From DASRDZ01 sp035569495 (lineage in GTDB: Bacteria; Chloroflexota; Dormibacteria; Aeolococcales; Aeolococcaceae), in assembly GCA_035569495.1 (NCBI GenBank), contig DATMMX010000057.1:1-64000 (forward strand): DNA of 64,000 nt, written 5' to 3'. A program made the translations under genes and the position numbers. Each line of letters begins with the position of its first letter. Position 1 is the stretch's first letter. The notes under the pieces are model-generated. The model was not told the origin of the DNA, did not search any database, and saw only the letters and a list, made by a program, of their open reading frames with translations. Positions 42,195 to 51,215 of this stretch are shown piece by piece.

Positions 42195-44534
42195 ATGGCC
42201 GTCACCCAGATGGTCGGCGCGCGCATCCAGCGCCGCGAGGATCCCCGGTTGATCACCGGACACGGCCGCTACGTCGACGACATGCGGCTCAACGCCATGG
42301 CCCACATGGTGGTGGTGCGCAGCCCGCACGCCCACGCCCGGGTGGTGCGGATCGACGTCACCGACGCGGTGGCCGCGCCGGGCGCCGTCGCCGTGTACAC
42401 CGCGCGCGACTTCCGGGCGGTGCTGGCCGGCGCCATCCCCGTCACCAACGCCTTCGTCCCCGACAAGAAGCAGGTCCCCGACCAGTTCCCCATCGCCGAG
42501 GCCGAGGTCGTCTACCAGGGCGAGCCGGTCGCCGTGGTGGTCGCGGAGGATCGCTACCTGGCCGCCGACGCCGCCCAGCTGGTCCGCGTCGACTACGAGC
42601 CGCTGCCCGCGGTGATGGACCTGGAGAAGGCGATGGCGCCGGGCAGCCCGGTGGTGGCCACCGGCCGTCCCGACAACATCGCCTGGGACACCGAGTTCCC
42701 CGGCGGCGACATCGACGCGGCGTTCGCCGAGGCCGACGTGGTGGTGAAGGAGCGGATCACCCAGCAGCGCCTCTTCCCCATCGCCATGGAGATGCGCGGC
42801 TGCATCGCCGACTTCGTGCCCTTCGACAACCGGCTGACGCTGTGGACCTCGACCCAGGTGCCCCACTTCGTCCGCCTCTTCCTCTCCGGCGCGCTGGGCG
42901 TCCCCGAGGCGCAGATGCGCGTGGTGGCGCCCGACGTGGGCGGCGCCTTCGGCAGCAAGATCCGTCCCTACCCCGAGGAGTACCTCTGCTGCGCCGCCTC
43001 CAAGCTGACCGGTCGCCCGGTCAAGTGGAACGAGGAGCGCACCGAGAACCTGGTGGCGACGACCCACGGGCGCGGGCAGATCTTCGACGTCGAGGTGGCG
43101 GCTCGCAACGACGGGACGCTGCTCGGATTGCGGCTCACCCAGCTCCTCGACGTCGGCGCCTACCACGGCGTGTTCAGCGCATTCATGGCCATCGCCTCGC
43201 TGGTGGCGGGCGGCTGCTACGGGTGGAAGGCCGTGCACGGACGGAGCATCGGCGTCTTCACCAACCGCACCTCGACCGATCCCTACCGCGGCGCAGGGCG
43301 CCCCGAGGCGACCCACCTGGTGGAGCGCGCCGTCGACCTGGTGGCGCAGAGGCTGAACATGGATCCCGTCGAGGTGCGCCGCAGGAACTTCGTCCGCGAG
43401 TTTCCGCACACCAACAACTTCGGCCTGGTCTACGACTCCGGCGACTACGACAAGACGCTCGACCGCGCCCTGGAGATGGTCGACTACGCCGCGCTGCGCC
43501 GCCGCCAGCAGGAGCTGCGCGCCCAGGGTCGCTACCTCGGCATCGGGCTGTCGACGTACGTGGAGATCTGCGGGATCGGACCCTCGGGGCCGACCGCGGC
43601 CGCGGCGGGCGTGGCGCTGGTCGAGTCGTCGGTGGTGCGCGTGCACCCGACCGGCTCGGTGACGGTCATCGTCGGCACCCACGCGCACGGCCAGGGGCAC
43701 GACACCACCTTCGCGCAGATCGTCGCCGACGCGCTCGGGGTGCCCTACGAGTCGGTCGAGCTGCGCCACGGCGACACCGCGGACACGCCGTTCGGCTATG
43801 GGACCTACGGCTCGCGCAGCCTCGCCGTCGGCGGCATGGCCGTGCTCAAGTCGTGCCACAAGGTGGTCGAGAAGGCGAAGACGCTGGCGGCGCACATCTT
43901 CGAGGCGTCCGAGGACGACATCGTCGTCGACCAGGGGCGCTACTACGTGCGCGGCAATCCGAGCGACGCCAGGACCATCGGCGAGCTGGCCTTCGCCGCC
44001 TACGGGGCGGGACTGCCGCAGGGCATGGAGCAGGGCCTGGAGGCGGTGAGCTTCTTCGACCCGCCCAACTTCGTCTGGCCGTTCGGCTGCCACGTCTGCG
44101 TGGTCGAGGTCGACGCGCAGACGGGCGGGGTGGCCATCGAGCGCTACGTCGCCGTGGACGACTGCGGCGTGGTCATCAACCCGCTGGTGGTCGAGGGCCA
44201 ATTGCACGGCGGCATCGCCCAGGGCATCGCCCAGGCGCTGTTCGAGGAGGTGCGCTACGACGACGACTCCGGGCAGCTGCTCACCGGCAGCTTCCTCGAC
44301 TACCTGGTTCCCAGCATCGCCGAGATGCCCGACTACGAGCTGGACCGCACCGTGACTCCCAGCCCCACCAACGAGTTGGGCGTCAAGGGCATCGGCGAGG
44401 CGGGCACCATCGCCTCGTCGCCGGCGGTGATCAACGCCGTGGTCGACGCGCTGTCGCCGTTCGGCATCACCCACGTCGAGATGCCGGCCAGTCCCGACCG
44501 CATCTGGTCGCTGATCGAGGAGGCACGGCGATGA
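42195..44534 (+). CDS. Molybdenum hydroxylase large subunit, form II (CoxL-like), cluster A
   Basis: Molybdopterin-cytosine-dinucleotide catalytic subunit of 779 aa. The active-site loop reads DPYRGAGRPEA (YRGAGR at 364-369), the form II type, not the AYxCSFR of true CO dehydrogenase. Mo-cofactor motifs APDVGGAFGSK and GTHAHGQGHDTTFAQ are present. The catalytic Glu lies in KGIGEAGT. Form II enzymes oxidise varied N-heterocycles or aldehydes; the substrate is unknown. It begins 3 bases after coxS, and its stop overlaps coxM. Confidence 0.93.
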   Translation: MAVTQMVGARIQRREDPRLITGHGRYVDDMRLNAMAHMVVVRSPHAHARVVRIDVTDAVAAPGAVAVYTARDFRAVLAGAIPVTNAFVPDKKQVPDQFPIAEAEVVYQGEPVAVVVAEDRYLAADAAQLVRVDYEPLPAVMDLEKAMAPGSPVVATGRPDNIAWDTEFPGGDIDAAFAEADVVVKERITQQRLFPIAMEMRGCIADFVPFDNRLTLWTSTQVPHFVRLFLSGALGVPEAQMRVVAPDVGGAFGSKIRPYPEEYLCCAASKLTGRPVKWNEERTENLVATTHGRGQIFDVEVAARNDGTLLGLRLTQLLDVGAYHGVFSAFMAIASLVAGGCYGWKAVHGRSIGVFTNRTSTDPYRGAGRPEATHLVERAVDLVAQRLNMDPVEVRRRNFVREFPHTNNFGLVYDSGDYDKTLDRALEMVDYAALRRRQQELRAQGRYLGIGLSTYVEICGIGPSGPTAAAAGVALVESSVVRVHPTGSVTVIVGTHAHGQGHDTTFAQIVADALGVPYESVELRHGDTADTPFGYGTYGSRSLAVGGMAVLKSCHKVVEKAKTLAAHIFEASEDDIVVDQGRYYVRGNPSDARTIGELAFAAYGAGLPQGMEQGLEAVSFFDPPNFVWPFGCHVCVVEVDAQTGGVAIERYVAVDDCGVVINPLVVEGQLHGGIAQGIAQALFEEVRYDDDSGQLLTGSFLDYLVPSIAEMPDYELDRTVTPSPTNELGVKGIGEAGTIASSPAVINAVVDALSPFGITHVEMPASPDRIWSLIEEARR

Positions 44535-45337
44535 TCCCGGGAGCCTTCGAGTACGTGCGCGCGTCCAGCGCCGAGGAGGCGGCCTCGCTGCTCTCGCAGC
44601 ACGGCGAGGACGCCAAGCTGATCGCCGGCGGGCAGAGCCTGGTGCCGCTGATGCGGCTTCGCCTGTCACAGCCAAGCGTGCTGGTCGACATCGGGCGGAT
44701 GCGCGACTGCAGCCACATCCGCCGCGACAACGGCACCCTGGTGGTCGGCGCGCTGGCGCGGCACGTCGACATCCACGGCAGCGACGAGGTGCGCGCGGCG
44801 CTGCCGCTGCTGGCGGACATGGCCTACGAGGTTGGTGACAGCCAGGTGCGAAACCTCGGCACCATGGGCGGCGTGGTCGCCCACGGTGACCCCGCGGGCG
44901 ACTACAACGCTCTGGCGCTGATGCTCGACGCGCAGATCGTCACCACGCGCGGCACGCACCGGGCCGCCGGCTTCTACCGCGACCTGTTCACCACGGCGCT
45001 GCAGCCGGACGAGGTGGTGGTCGAGGTGCGCTTCCCCGTGGCCACCGGGGCGCACGCGTACCAGAAGTTCCGGCGGCGGCTCTACGACTGGGCGCTGGCG
45101 GGAGTCGCGGTGCAGCGCGTGGACGGCGACGTGCGCGTGGGCTTCGTCAACCTGGCGCCGACGCCCCGGCGCGGCGCGGCGGTGGAGCGCGCGCTGGCGG
45201 GGGGCGCGTCGTCCGCCGACGCGGCGGCGCAGGTGGCGCAGGACATCGCGCCCACCTCTGACGTGCGCGGCAGCGCCGCCTACAAGACCCACCTCACCGA
45301 GGTGCTCACCGCCCGCGCCCTGCAGGCGGTGGCTTGA
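44531..45337 (+). CDS. Molybdenum hydroxylase FAD subunit (CoxM-like), cluster A
   Basis: A 268-aa FAD-binding subunit. FAD motifs LIAGGQSLVPLMRLRLSQP and RNLGTMGGVVAHGDPAGDYN match CoxM (TIGG type). It receives electrons from the two [2Fe-2S] clusters. ATG 44531 overlaps the coxL stop (ATGA), and its own stop overlaps the TTG start of the MoxR gene, so S-L-M-D is one translationally coupled unit. Confidence 0.93.
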   Translation: MIPGAFEYVRASSAEEAASLLSQHGEDAKLIAGGQSLVPLMRLRLSQPSVLVDIGRMRDCSHIRRDNGTLVVGALARHVDIHGSDEVRAALPLLADMAYEVGDSQVRNLGTMGGVVAHGDPAGDYNALALMLDAQIVTTRGTHRAAGFYRDLFTTALQPDEVVVEVRFPVATGAHAYQKFRRRLYDWALAGVAVQRVDGDVRVGFVNLAPTPRRGAAVERALAGGASSADAAAQVAQDIAPTSDVRGSAAYKTHLTEVLTARALQAVA

Positions 45338-46260
45338 CCAACGGCCCAAGCGAAGGGCAGGCTGGGGAGGTGAGCATCTCCCCAGCCTCCGGGCTGTCCT
45401 CCGTCGACGACGTGGTGGCGCGCCTCGGCGAGCACGGCTACCTCTGCGACCGGCGCCTGGCCACCGCCATCCTGGTCGCCCTGCGCATCGGCAAGCCGCT
45501 CTTCCTCGAAGGTGAGGCGGGCGTCGGCAAGACCGAGGCGGCGCGGGCCATGGCGGCCGTTCTTGGCGCACGTCTGATCCGGCTGCAGTGCTACGAGGGC
45601 ATCGACCTCGGCCACGCCGCCTACGAGTGGAACTACGCGCGGCAGATGCTGCACATCCGGCTCCTCGGCGACGCCGACGACCGTTCGCGCGCGGAGCGCG
45701 ACCTGTTCTCGCCCGAGTTCCTGCTCCGCCGGCCCCTGCTCGACGCCATCGACAACGACGACGCCGTGGCGCCGGTGCTGCTCATCGACGAGATCGACCG
45801 CTCCGACGAGGAGTTCGAGGCCTTCCTGCTGGAGGTGCTCGCCGACTTCGCCATCAGCATCCCCGAGCTGGGCACGGTGCGCGCCGAGCGCCCGCCGTTC
45901 GTGGTGCTCACCGGCAACCGCACCCGCGAGGTGCACGACGCGCTGAAGCGGCGCTGCCTCTACCACTGGATCGACTATCCGGACCTGGAGCGCGAGGTGG
46001 CCATCGTCCGGGTGCGCGCGCCGGAGGTGACCGAGCGGCTGGCCCGGCAGGTCACCGAGGTGGTGCAGCGCATGCGCGGCATGGACCTCTACAAACTGCC
46101 AGGAGTGGCAGAAACCGTCGACTGGGCGCGGGCGCTGGCGGCGCTTGGCGCGGTGGAGGCGGACGCGGCGCTGATGCGCGAGACGGTGGGCGCCGCGGTC
46201 AAGTACCAGGAGGACCTCGAGCGCGCCGCCGAGGCGATCGCGGGTTCGCGGCCGGGCTGA
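45334..46260 (+). CDS. coxD: MoxR-type AAA+ ATPase (CoxD-like)
   Basis: A 308-aa AAA+ chaperone-like ATPase. Walker A is GEAGVGKTEAARAMAA, Walker B VLLIDEIDRSDEEFEAFLLE, sensor I VVLTGNRTREVHDALKRRC. In Oligotropha carboxidovorans CoxD, with CoxE and CoxF, helps assemble the [Cu-S-Mo] site of CO dehydrogenase. Here the gene directly follows a form II cluster. TTG 45334 overlaps the coxM stop; GTG 45370 is an alternative. Confidence 0.9.
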   Translation: MTNGPSEGQAGEVSISPASGLSSVDDVVARLGEHGYLCDRRLATAILVALRIGKPLFLEGEAGVGKTEAARAMAAVLGARLIRLQCYEGIDLGHAAYEWNYARQMLHIRLLGDADDRSRAERDLFSPEFLLRRPLLDAIDNDDAVAPVLLIDEIDRSDEEFEAFLLEVLADFAISIPELGTVRAERPPFVVLTGNRTREVHDALKRRCLYHWIDYPDLEREVAIVRVRAPEVTERLARQVTEVVQRMRGMDLYKLPGVAETVDWARALAALGAVEADAALMRETVGAAVKYQEDLERAAEAIAGSRPG

Positions 46261-46270
46261 GATTGTTTTG

Positions 46271-47428
46271 ATGCCGGCTCCGGTTGCCGCGCCCGATCCG
46301 CTGGCGCGGCTGGCACTGTTCGCCCGGCTGCTCCGCGATGCGGGGCTGCGCACCGGTCCCGACCGGTTGGTGGACGCGGCGGCGGCGCTGTCGATCGTCG
46401 ACGCGGGCAGCGTCGAGCAGGTGCGCGACGCTTTGCGCGCGGTGTTCGTGGGGCGCCATGAGGAGGTCGAGGTGTTCGACGCCGCCTTCGACCTGTTCTG
46501 GTCAGACCCGTCGGCAACCCAGACGGCGGGCTCGCTGCCGCAGCGCGGGCGCGCGCTGCCGGTGGACCCCGACGTGGCGCGGCGGTGGATGGCGCTGCTG
46601 GGGCTGCCGTCGACGCAGGTGGCGCGCGAACAGGAGGGTCGGCCCGACCCCGCGAGCAGCTCCGGCTACAGCCCGGGGGAGCTGCTCCGCCACCGCGACT
46701 TCCGTGACATGACCTGGGAGGAGACGCTGCAGGTGCGCCGCCTGCTCCGCCAGGCGCCCTGGCGCGTCGCCGAACGGCGCACCCGGCGGCGGCGCGCCGA
46801 CCGCCGTGGCGGCGTCGACCTGCGCCGCACCATGCGCATCGCGGCCCGACACGGAGGCGAGTCGTTCCAGCTCGCCCGCATCCGCCGCCGCACCACGCGG
46901 CGCCCGCTGGTCATCCTCTGCGACGTCAGCGGCTCGATGGACCGCTACTCGCGCCAGCTCCTGGTCTTCGCCCACGCCATCGGCCACCGCCAGCGAGTCG
47001 AGACCTTCGCCTTCTCGACTCGCCTGACCCGCATCACCCACCTGCTCCGCCGCGGCGACGTGGACGTGGCGCTCGACCACATCGCCGCCCAGGTCCACGA
47101 CATCGGCGGCGGCACCCGCATCGGCGACGCGTTGCACGACTTCAACCGCCGGTACGCCCGCCGCGTCCTGGGGCACGGCGCCGTGGTGCTGCTGATCAGC
47201 GACGGCTGGGACCGCGGCGACGCGGAGGAGCTGGGGGCGGAGATGGCCAGGTTGCGGCGCAGCAGTCGCCGCCTGATCTGGCTCAACCCGCTGATCGGCG
47301 GTGAGGGCTACAGCCCCGAGACGCGCGGCATGCGCGCCGCCCTCCCCTACGTGGACGACTTCCTCGCCGCCCACGACGTCAACGCACTCGACGAACTCGG
47401 GAAGCTGCTCGCGGCGTTGCCACGTTAG
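46271..47428 (+). CDS. coxE: VWA-domain protein (CoxE-like)
   Basis: A 385-aa CoxE-family protein. The von Willebrand A domain (about 210-370) has a complete MIDAS: VSGSM in VILCDVSGSMDRYS, then a Thr in GGGTRIGDALHDF and Asp in ISDGWDRGDAEEL. The N-terminal half is helical. It acts with the MoxR ATPase as an enzyme-maturation pair. The stop of coxD is 10 bases upstream. Confidence 0.92.
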   Translation: MPAPVAAPDPLARLALFARLLRDAGLRTGPDRLVDAAAALSIVDAGSVEQVRDALRAVFVGRHEEVEVFDAAFDLFWSDPSATQTAGSLPQRGRALPVDPDVARRWMALLGLPSTQVAREQEGRPDPASSSGYSPGELLRHRDFRDMTWEETLQVRRLLRQAPWRVAERRTRRRRADRRGGVDLRRTMRIAARHGGESFQLARIRRRTTRRPLVILCDVSGSMDRYSRQLLVFAHAIGHRQRVETFAFSTRLTRITHLLRRGDVDVALDHIAAQVHDIGGGTRIGDALHDFNRRYARRVLGHGAVVLLISDGWDRGDAEELGAEMARLRRSSRRLIWLNPLIGGEGYSPETRGMRAALPYVDDFLAAHDVNALDELGKLLAALPR

Positions 47429-47446
47429 CCCGGCGCCCTTATGGCG

Positions 47447-48124
47447 TCAGCGCTTCCGCAACCGCCGAGCGATCACGAACACCGCAAACAGCCCCACGGC
47501 AATCCCGGCGAGCCCCCCGGGCCCCACCGCCCGCAGCCGATCCATCGCCACCGAGCGCGCCAGCGCCAGCGCATCGACCGGCGCACCTTCGTCAGCCGCC
47601 CGCTGCGGCTCCGCCGCAACCCGCACCACCGGCGTCGCCGCCACCTCACCCGCTGGTGACGGCTCCTCCGCCGCGGACGATTCCGCCTCCAACTTCCCCC
47701 GAATGCACTCCCCCATCTGCCCGATCAGCTTCTTCGACACCTCCTCCATGATCCCCCGCCCGAACTGCGCCACCCTGCCCACCACGGTGAAATCCGTGGC
47801 CAGCTTCACCGCCGACCCGGTCCCCTCCGGCAGCACACTCATCGTCGTCGTCGCCCGCGCCGAGCCGGACCCGGTGGTCTCCCGCCCCTCCGCCTGCAGC
47901 GTCGCCGTCCGCGCCTGCTCATCGCGCGAGGTGATCTGCGCCGTCCCGTTGTAGCTGACCGTCACCGGCCCCACCTTGATGCGCACCTTGCCCTTGAAGG
48001 TGTCGCCGTCCACCTCGGACAGCTCCGCGCCGGGTACACACGCCACCACGCGGTTGACGTCGAGCAGGAAGGCGAACACCGCGTCCGGGGAGGCCCCGAC
48101 GGTGAAGGAATTCTCGATCTGCAT
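47447..48124 (-). CDS. coxG: CoxG-like SRPBCC protein
   Basis: A 225-aa protein. Residues 1-145 are a CoxG-type SRPBCC (START-fold) domain (ENSFTVGASPDAVFAFLLDV, VKLATDFTVVGRVAQFGRG). After a disordered Ala/Glu linker there is a C-terminal membrane helix (GLAGIAVGLFAVFVIA) and basic tail. CoxG is thought to recruit CO dehydrogenase to the membrane for electron delivery to the quinone pool. It is on the minus strand between coxE and the XdhC gene, breaking the plus-strand operon. Confidence 0.92.
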   Translation of the reverse strand: MQIENSFTVGASPDAVFAFLLDVNRVVACVPGAELSEVDGDTFKGKVRIKVGPVTVSYNGTAQITSRDEQARTATLQAEGRETTGSGSARATTTMSVLPEGTGSAVKLATDFTVVGRVAQFGRGIMEEVSKKLIGQMGECIRGKLEAESSAAEEPSPAGEVAATPVVRVAAEPQRAADEGAPVDALALARSVAMDRLRAVGPGGLAGIAVGLFAVFVIARRLRKR

Positions 48125-48205
48125 GGGCGCATTGTGCGCCTGCGCACCCGGCGCCGCAGCCGTCGCCTTGCCCCTGCGACGGGAGCGGGCGGATACTCGT
48201 ACGCG

Positions 48206-49282
48206 ATGCGTGACCTCCTCCCCACCCTCGACGACTGGGCGGCGCGCGACCCGCACCTGGCCATCGCCACCGTGGTCGCCACCGCCGGGTCCACCCCACG
48301 CCCCACCGGAGCGCGCCTGCTGGTGGACCGCGACGGACACATGGCCGGGTCGGTCAGCGGCGGCTGCCTCGAAGCCGCGGTGATCGGCGAGGCCCAGTCG
48401 ACCCTGGCCGGCGAGGCGCCGCCCCGCCTGCTCCACTACGGGATCAGCGACGAGATGGGCTGGGAGGTCGGCCTGGCCTGCGGTGGCAGCGTGGACATCT
48501 TCGTCGAGACGCTGCGCTGGGACGGCAGCGACCCGGTGCTGGTCGCGGTGCGCGACGCCGTGCGCTCGGAGCGCGCCGTCGCCCTGCTGACCGTCGTCGG
48601 CGGCGACGGCGCGGGGGCGCGCGCGGCGCTGGTCGAGGACGTCGGGCTCACCGGTTCACTTGGCGGTGCGCCGGTGGACACAGCGGTGGCGCCGCTCGTC
48701 GAGCGCCGCTTCGCCTCGGGCATCGCCGGGCTGGAGGACGCCGCGGGAGTTTCGGTCTTCATCGACCCAATCGTGCCCGCGCCCCTGCTGGCGGTGATCG
48801 GCGCGGTGCACATCGCCATTCCCCTGTCGCGCATGGCCAAGGCCGCGGGCTACCGGGTGACGGTGATCGACCCGCGCACCGCGTTCCTCACCGGCGAGCG
48901 CCTGCCCGACGCGGATTCGCTGGTCGCGCGCTGGCCCGACGAGGCGCTGCCCGACCTCCATCTCGGCCCCCGCGACGCCGCCGTCTGCCTGGCCCACGAC
49001 CCCAAGTTCGAGGACCCCGCACTCAGTGTGCTGCTGCGCTCGCGCGCCGGGTACGTCGGCGCCATCGGTTCGCGAACGACGCACGGCAAGCGGGTCGCCC
49101 GGCTGCGTGAGGCGGGCTTCAGCGACGAGGAGATCGGCCGCATCCACAGCCCGGTCGGCCTCGACATCGGCGCTGCGACGCCGGAGGAGATCGCGGTGTC
49201 GATCCTCGCCGAGGTCGTCGCAGCGCGGCGCGGCAAGCTGGGACGCGCGGCCACCAGCAAGGCCGCGGCGACGGTGGCGTGA
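48206..49282 (+). CDS. XdhC/CoxF-family molybdenum-cofactor maturation protein
   Basis: A 358-aa protein of the XdhC/CoxI family that binds and sulfurates Mo cofactor and inserts it into hydroxylases. Signature GSTPRPTGARLLVDRDG, VSGGCLEAAV, LACGGSVDIFVE and C-terminal Rossmann region (YRVTVIDPRTAFLTGERLPD, YVGAIGSRTTHGKRVARLRE, IHSPVGLDIGAATPEEIAVS) are all present. GATACT lies 8 bases before ATG 48206. Its stop overlaps the GTG of the next gene. Confidence 0.93.
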   Translation: MRDLLPTLDDWAARDPHLAIATVVATAGSTPRPTGARLLVDRDGHMAGSVSGGCLEAAVIGEAQSTLAGEAPPRLLHYGISDEMGWEVGLACGGSVDIFVETLRWDGSDPVLVAVRDAVRSERAVALLTVVGGDGAGARAALVEDVGLTGSLGGAPVDTAVAPLVERRFASGIAGLEDAAGVSVFIDPIVPAPLLAVIGAVHIAIPLSRMAKAAGYRVTVIDPRTAFLTGERLPDADSLVARWPDEALPDLHLGPRDAAVCLAHDPKFEDPALSVLLRSRAGYVGAIGSRTTHGKRVARLREAGFSDEEIGRIHSPVGLDIGAATPEEIAVSILAEVVAARRGKLGRAATSKAAATVA

Positions 49283-50316
49283 GGCTCGAAGCCCTCGACG
49301 GCGCCGCGGTCGGCGGTCCCCCGGCGCGCTGGGTCGGCGCGGTGCTCTGCCGTGACGTGCTCGGTCCCGATGGGCGGCCGGTGCTGCTCAAGGGACATCG
49401 CCTGGAACGTGCCGACGCGCTGACGCTGGAGGCGGCCCAGCCCGACGAGCTGCACCTGCTCTGGCTCGACCCCGGCGACGTGGACGAGGACACCGCGGCG
49501 ATGCGCATCGCTCGCGCGGTCGCGGGGGAGCACGTCGAGGTGCACCGTCCCGTCGAGTCGCAGGTGCGGCTGTCCGCGGCGGCGCGCGGGTTGCTGCGCG
49601 TCGATCCCGTGGCGCTGCATGCGCTCAACGCCGTGGACGGCATCACCGTGTTCGCGTTGCCCGACGGCGTGCCCGTCGACGCGGGCAAGACACTGGCCGG
49701 GGTGAAGATCACGCCGCTGGCCATCGACGGCTCCGTCCTCGACGCGGCATTGCGCGGGGCCGCATCTCCGCTGATGAACGTGCGCGCCTTCCTGCCCCTG
49801 CGCGTCGCCGTGGTGGTGCGCGAACGTCTCAGCGAGGGCGAGCGCGAGCGGTTCGAACGCTCGCTGCGCAGCAAGGTGACCTGGTTCGGCGGCGAGGTCG
49901 AGGGCATCCGCTACGTCTCCGGCGACGCCGGTGCGACGCGCAGCGCCCTGGAGGAGTCCGCACAGCATTCCGACATCGCCCTCGCCGTCGGCGTCGCCTC
50001 GGTGGACCCGCTCGATGTCACCTGGCGCAGCGTCGTCGACGCGGGCGCGCGCGTCGTCCGCCGCGGCCTGCCCGTCCATCCGGGCAGCAGCTACTGGGTG
50101 GTGGAGCTGCACGGCTCGCCGGTGATCGGCGTCGCCTCCTGCGGCATGTTCTCCCGCCGCACCGCCCTCGACCTCCTGCTCACCCGCTGCTTCGCCGGCG
50201 AATCCCTGGACACGGATTACCTCGCCTCGCTCGGCCACGGCGGCCTGCTCGCTTCCGAGATGGCCTGGCGCTTCCCCCGCTACGACGCCCTCGGCGAATC
50301 CGTCAGCGACGACTGA
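49279..50316 (+). CDS. Molybdopterin-binding (MoeA/MogA-like) protein
   Basis: A 345-aa protein of the molybdopterin-binding superfamily often found in cox/xdh operons. An N-terminal region resembles the MoeA start (AVLCRDVLGPDGRPVLLKGH, DELHLLWL). A C-terminal MoCF-like Rossmann domain (ALAVGVASVDPLDVTWRSVV, VIGVASCGMFSRRTALDLLL) follows. The usual GGxS/GxxD motifs are weak, so activity is uncertain. GTG 49279 overlaps the XdhC stop (GTGA). It probably hands Mo cofactor to the hydroxylases. Confidence 0.82.
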   Translation: MRLEALDGAAVGGPPARWVGAVLCRDVLGPDGRPVLLKGHRLERADALTLEAAQPDELHLLWLDPGDVDEDTAAMRIARAVAGEHVEVHRPVESQVRLSAAARGLLRVDPVALHALNAVDGITVFALPDGVPVDAGKTLAGVKITPLAIDGSVLDAALRGAASPLMNVRAFLPLRVAVVVRERLSEGERERFERSLRSKVTWFGGEVEGIRYVSGDAGATRSALEESAQHSDIALAVGVASVDPLDVTWRSVVDAGARVVRRGLPVHPGSSYWVVELHGSPVIGVASCGMFSRRTALDLLLTRCFAGESLDTDYLASLGHGGLLASEMAWRFPRYDALGESVSDD

Positions 50317-50337
50317 CGCCCCACCTACACAGCTCTG

Positions 50338-50343
50338 TATACT
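50338..50343 (+). promoter_or_regulatory. -10 box of the 50376 gene
   Basis: TATACT, close to consensus, 32 bases before the TTG at 50376, which has its own GGGAGA site. A -35 is not clear. Confidence 0.45.
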
Positions 50344-50375
50344 TGTTCACGTCGGCGGAAGAGCGGGAGAGTGCG

Positions 50376-51083
50376 TTGCGGGAGCAAAGGTTCGGGGCGC
50401 TGATCCAGGCGTTGAGTGTGGTCGTCGCGGCGGTCGTCCTGTCGGGGAGAGCGCGCCCGGCTCCGGTTCAATCCGTGTCCCGGAGCCGAACACTATCCGA
50501 ACAGATCGGCCTGGCCAAGGCGCAGATCGCGGCTCAACTCCAGCAGGGCGACAGCGTGGGCAATCGCGGGATCGCCTACATCTCGCTGAACGTGATCCTC
50601 GGAGCTGCGCTGGTCACCGTAGTGGTCACCGATTCAGCCAACCGGTTCCACTTCGGGCCTCACTGGTGGGCGCCTCTGTGCGGGCTGGGGCTCTCGACCC
50701 TCTGCTTCGTGGTGGCGGTCACCGCGGACCTGGTGCCACGCTCCTTCGACGCGGCGGCCCCCCGCTGCAAAAGGCTGCGGCTGCGCATCGGCGACGCTCG
50801 GCGGGGACTGGTGCGCGTGCTGTCGCTCGGCCGTCGGGGACAGGACCCGCCGGACGTCACCCGGGGCTTCAGCACCGGGCCCGAACTCCAGGCGCTCCAC
50901 GCGGCACTGACCGGTCTGCCCGAGGACCAGGGCCTGCTGACCCTCCTTGGCGCGCTCGATGATGCGCTCCTCTCCAACACGCGGCTCCTCCAGAGGATCG
51001 AGGGCTTCTGGGCTTCGCTGGGCTTCCTGCTCCTCATGGTCACGCTCCTGTTCGGGAGTGTGGATCTGCTCGTTCATTGGTAA
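50376..51083 (+). CDS. Hypothetical three-span membrane protein
   Basis: A 235-aa membrane protein with hydrophobic stretches near residues 9-24 (LIQALSVVVAAVVLSG), 65-85 (ISLNVILGAALVTVVVTDSA), 98-115 (LCGLGLSTLCFVVAVTADLV) and at the C-terminus (FLLLMVTLLFGSVDLLV). No domain is recognised. The TTG at 50376 is preferred because GGGAGA lies 5 bases upstream; a TTG at 50343 falls within the -10 box. Lower local GC than its neighbours and lack of homologous signature hint at a lineage-specific gene. Confidence 0.65.
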   Translation: MREQRFGALIQALSVVVAAVVLSGRARPAPVQSVSRSRTLSEQIGLAKAQIAAQLQQGDSVGNRGIAYISLNVILGAALVTVVVTDSANRFHFGPHWWAPLCGLGLSTLCFVVAVTADLVPRSFDAAAPRCKRLRLRIGDARRGLVRVLSLGRRGQDPPDVTRGFSTGPELQALHAALTGLPEDQGLLTLLGALDDALLSNTRLLQRIEGFWASLGFLLLMVTLLFGSVDLLVHW

Positions 51084-51092
51084 GCTAGCCCC

Positions 51093-51215
51093 ATGGCAAC
51101 GCCCCAGGTACCCCAGGCACCCTCCAAGAAGGACGCGTCGACTCAGCTCCCGCATCCGAAGTTGCCAAGCCTGTACCTCCGCAAGGGCTTGGTGGGGAGC
51201 GCCGAGGTCAAGTAG
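51093..51215 (+). CDS. Tiny hypothetical protein
   Basis: A 40-aa Pro/Lys/Ser-rich ORF, ATG 51093 to TAG 51215, 9 bases after the membrane-protein stop. TAAGCT just upstream could be a leaderless -10 or simply the stop context. No homology is recognised; codon pattern and position make it plausible as the second gene of the pair. Confidence 0.4.
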   Translation: MATPQVPQAPSKKDASTQLPHPKLPSLYLRKGLVGSAEVK

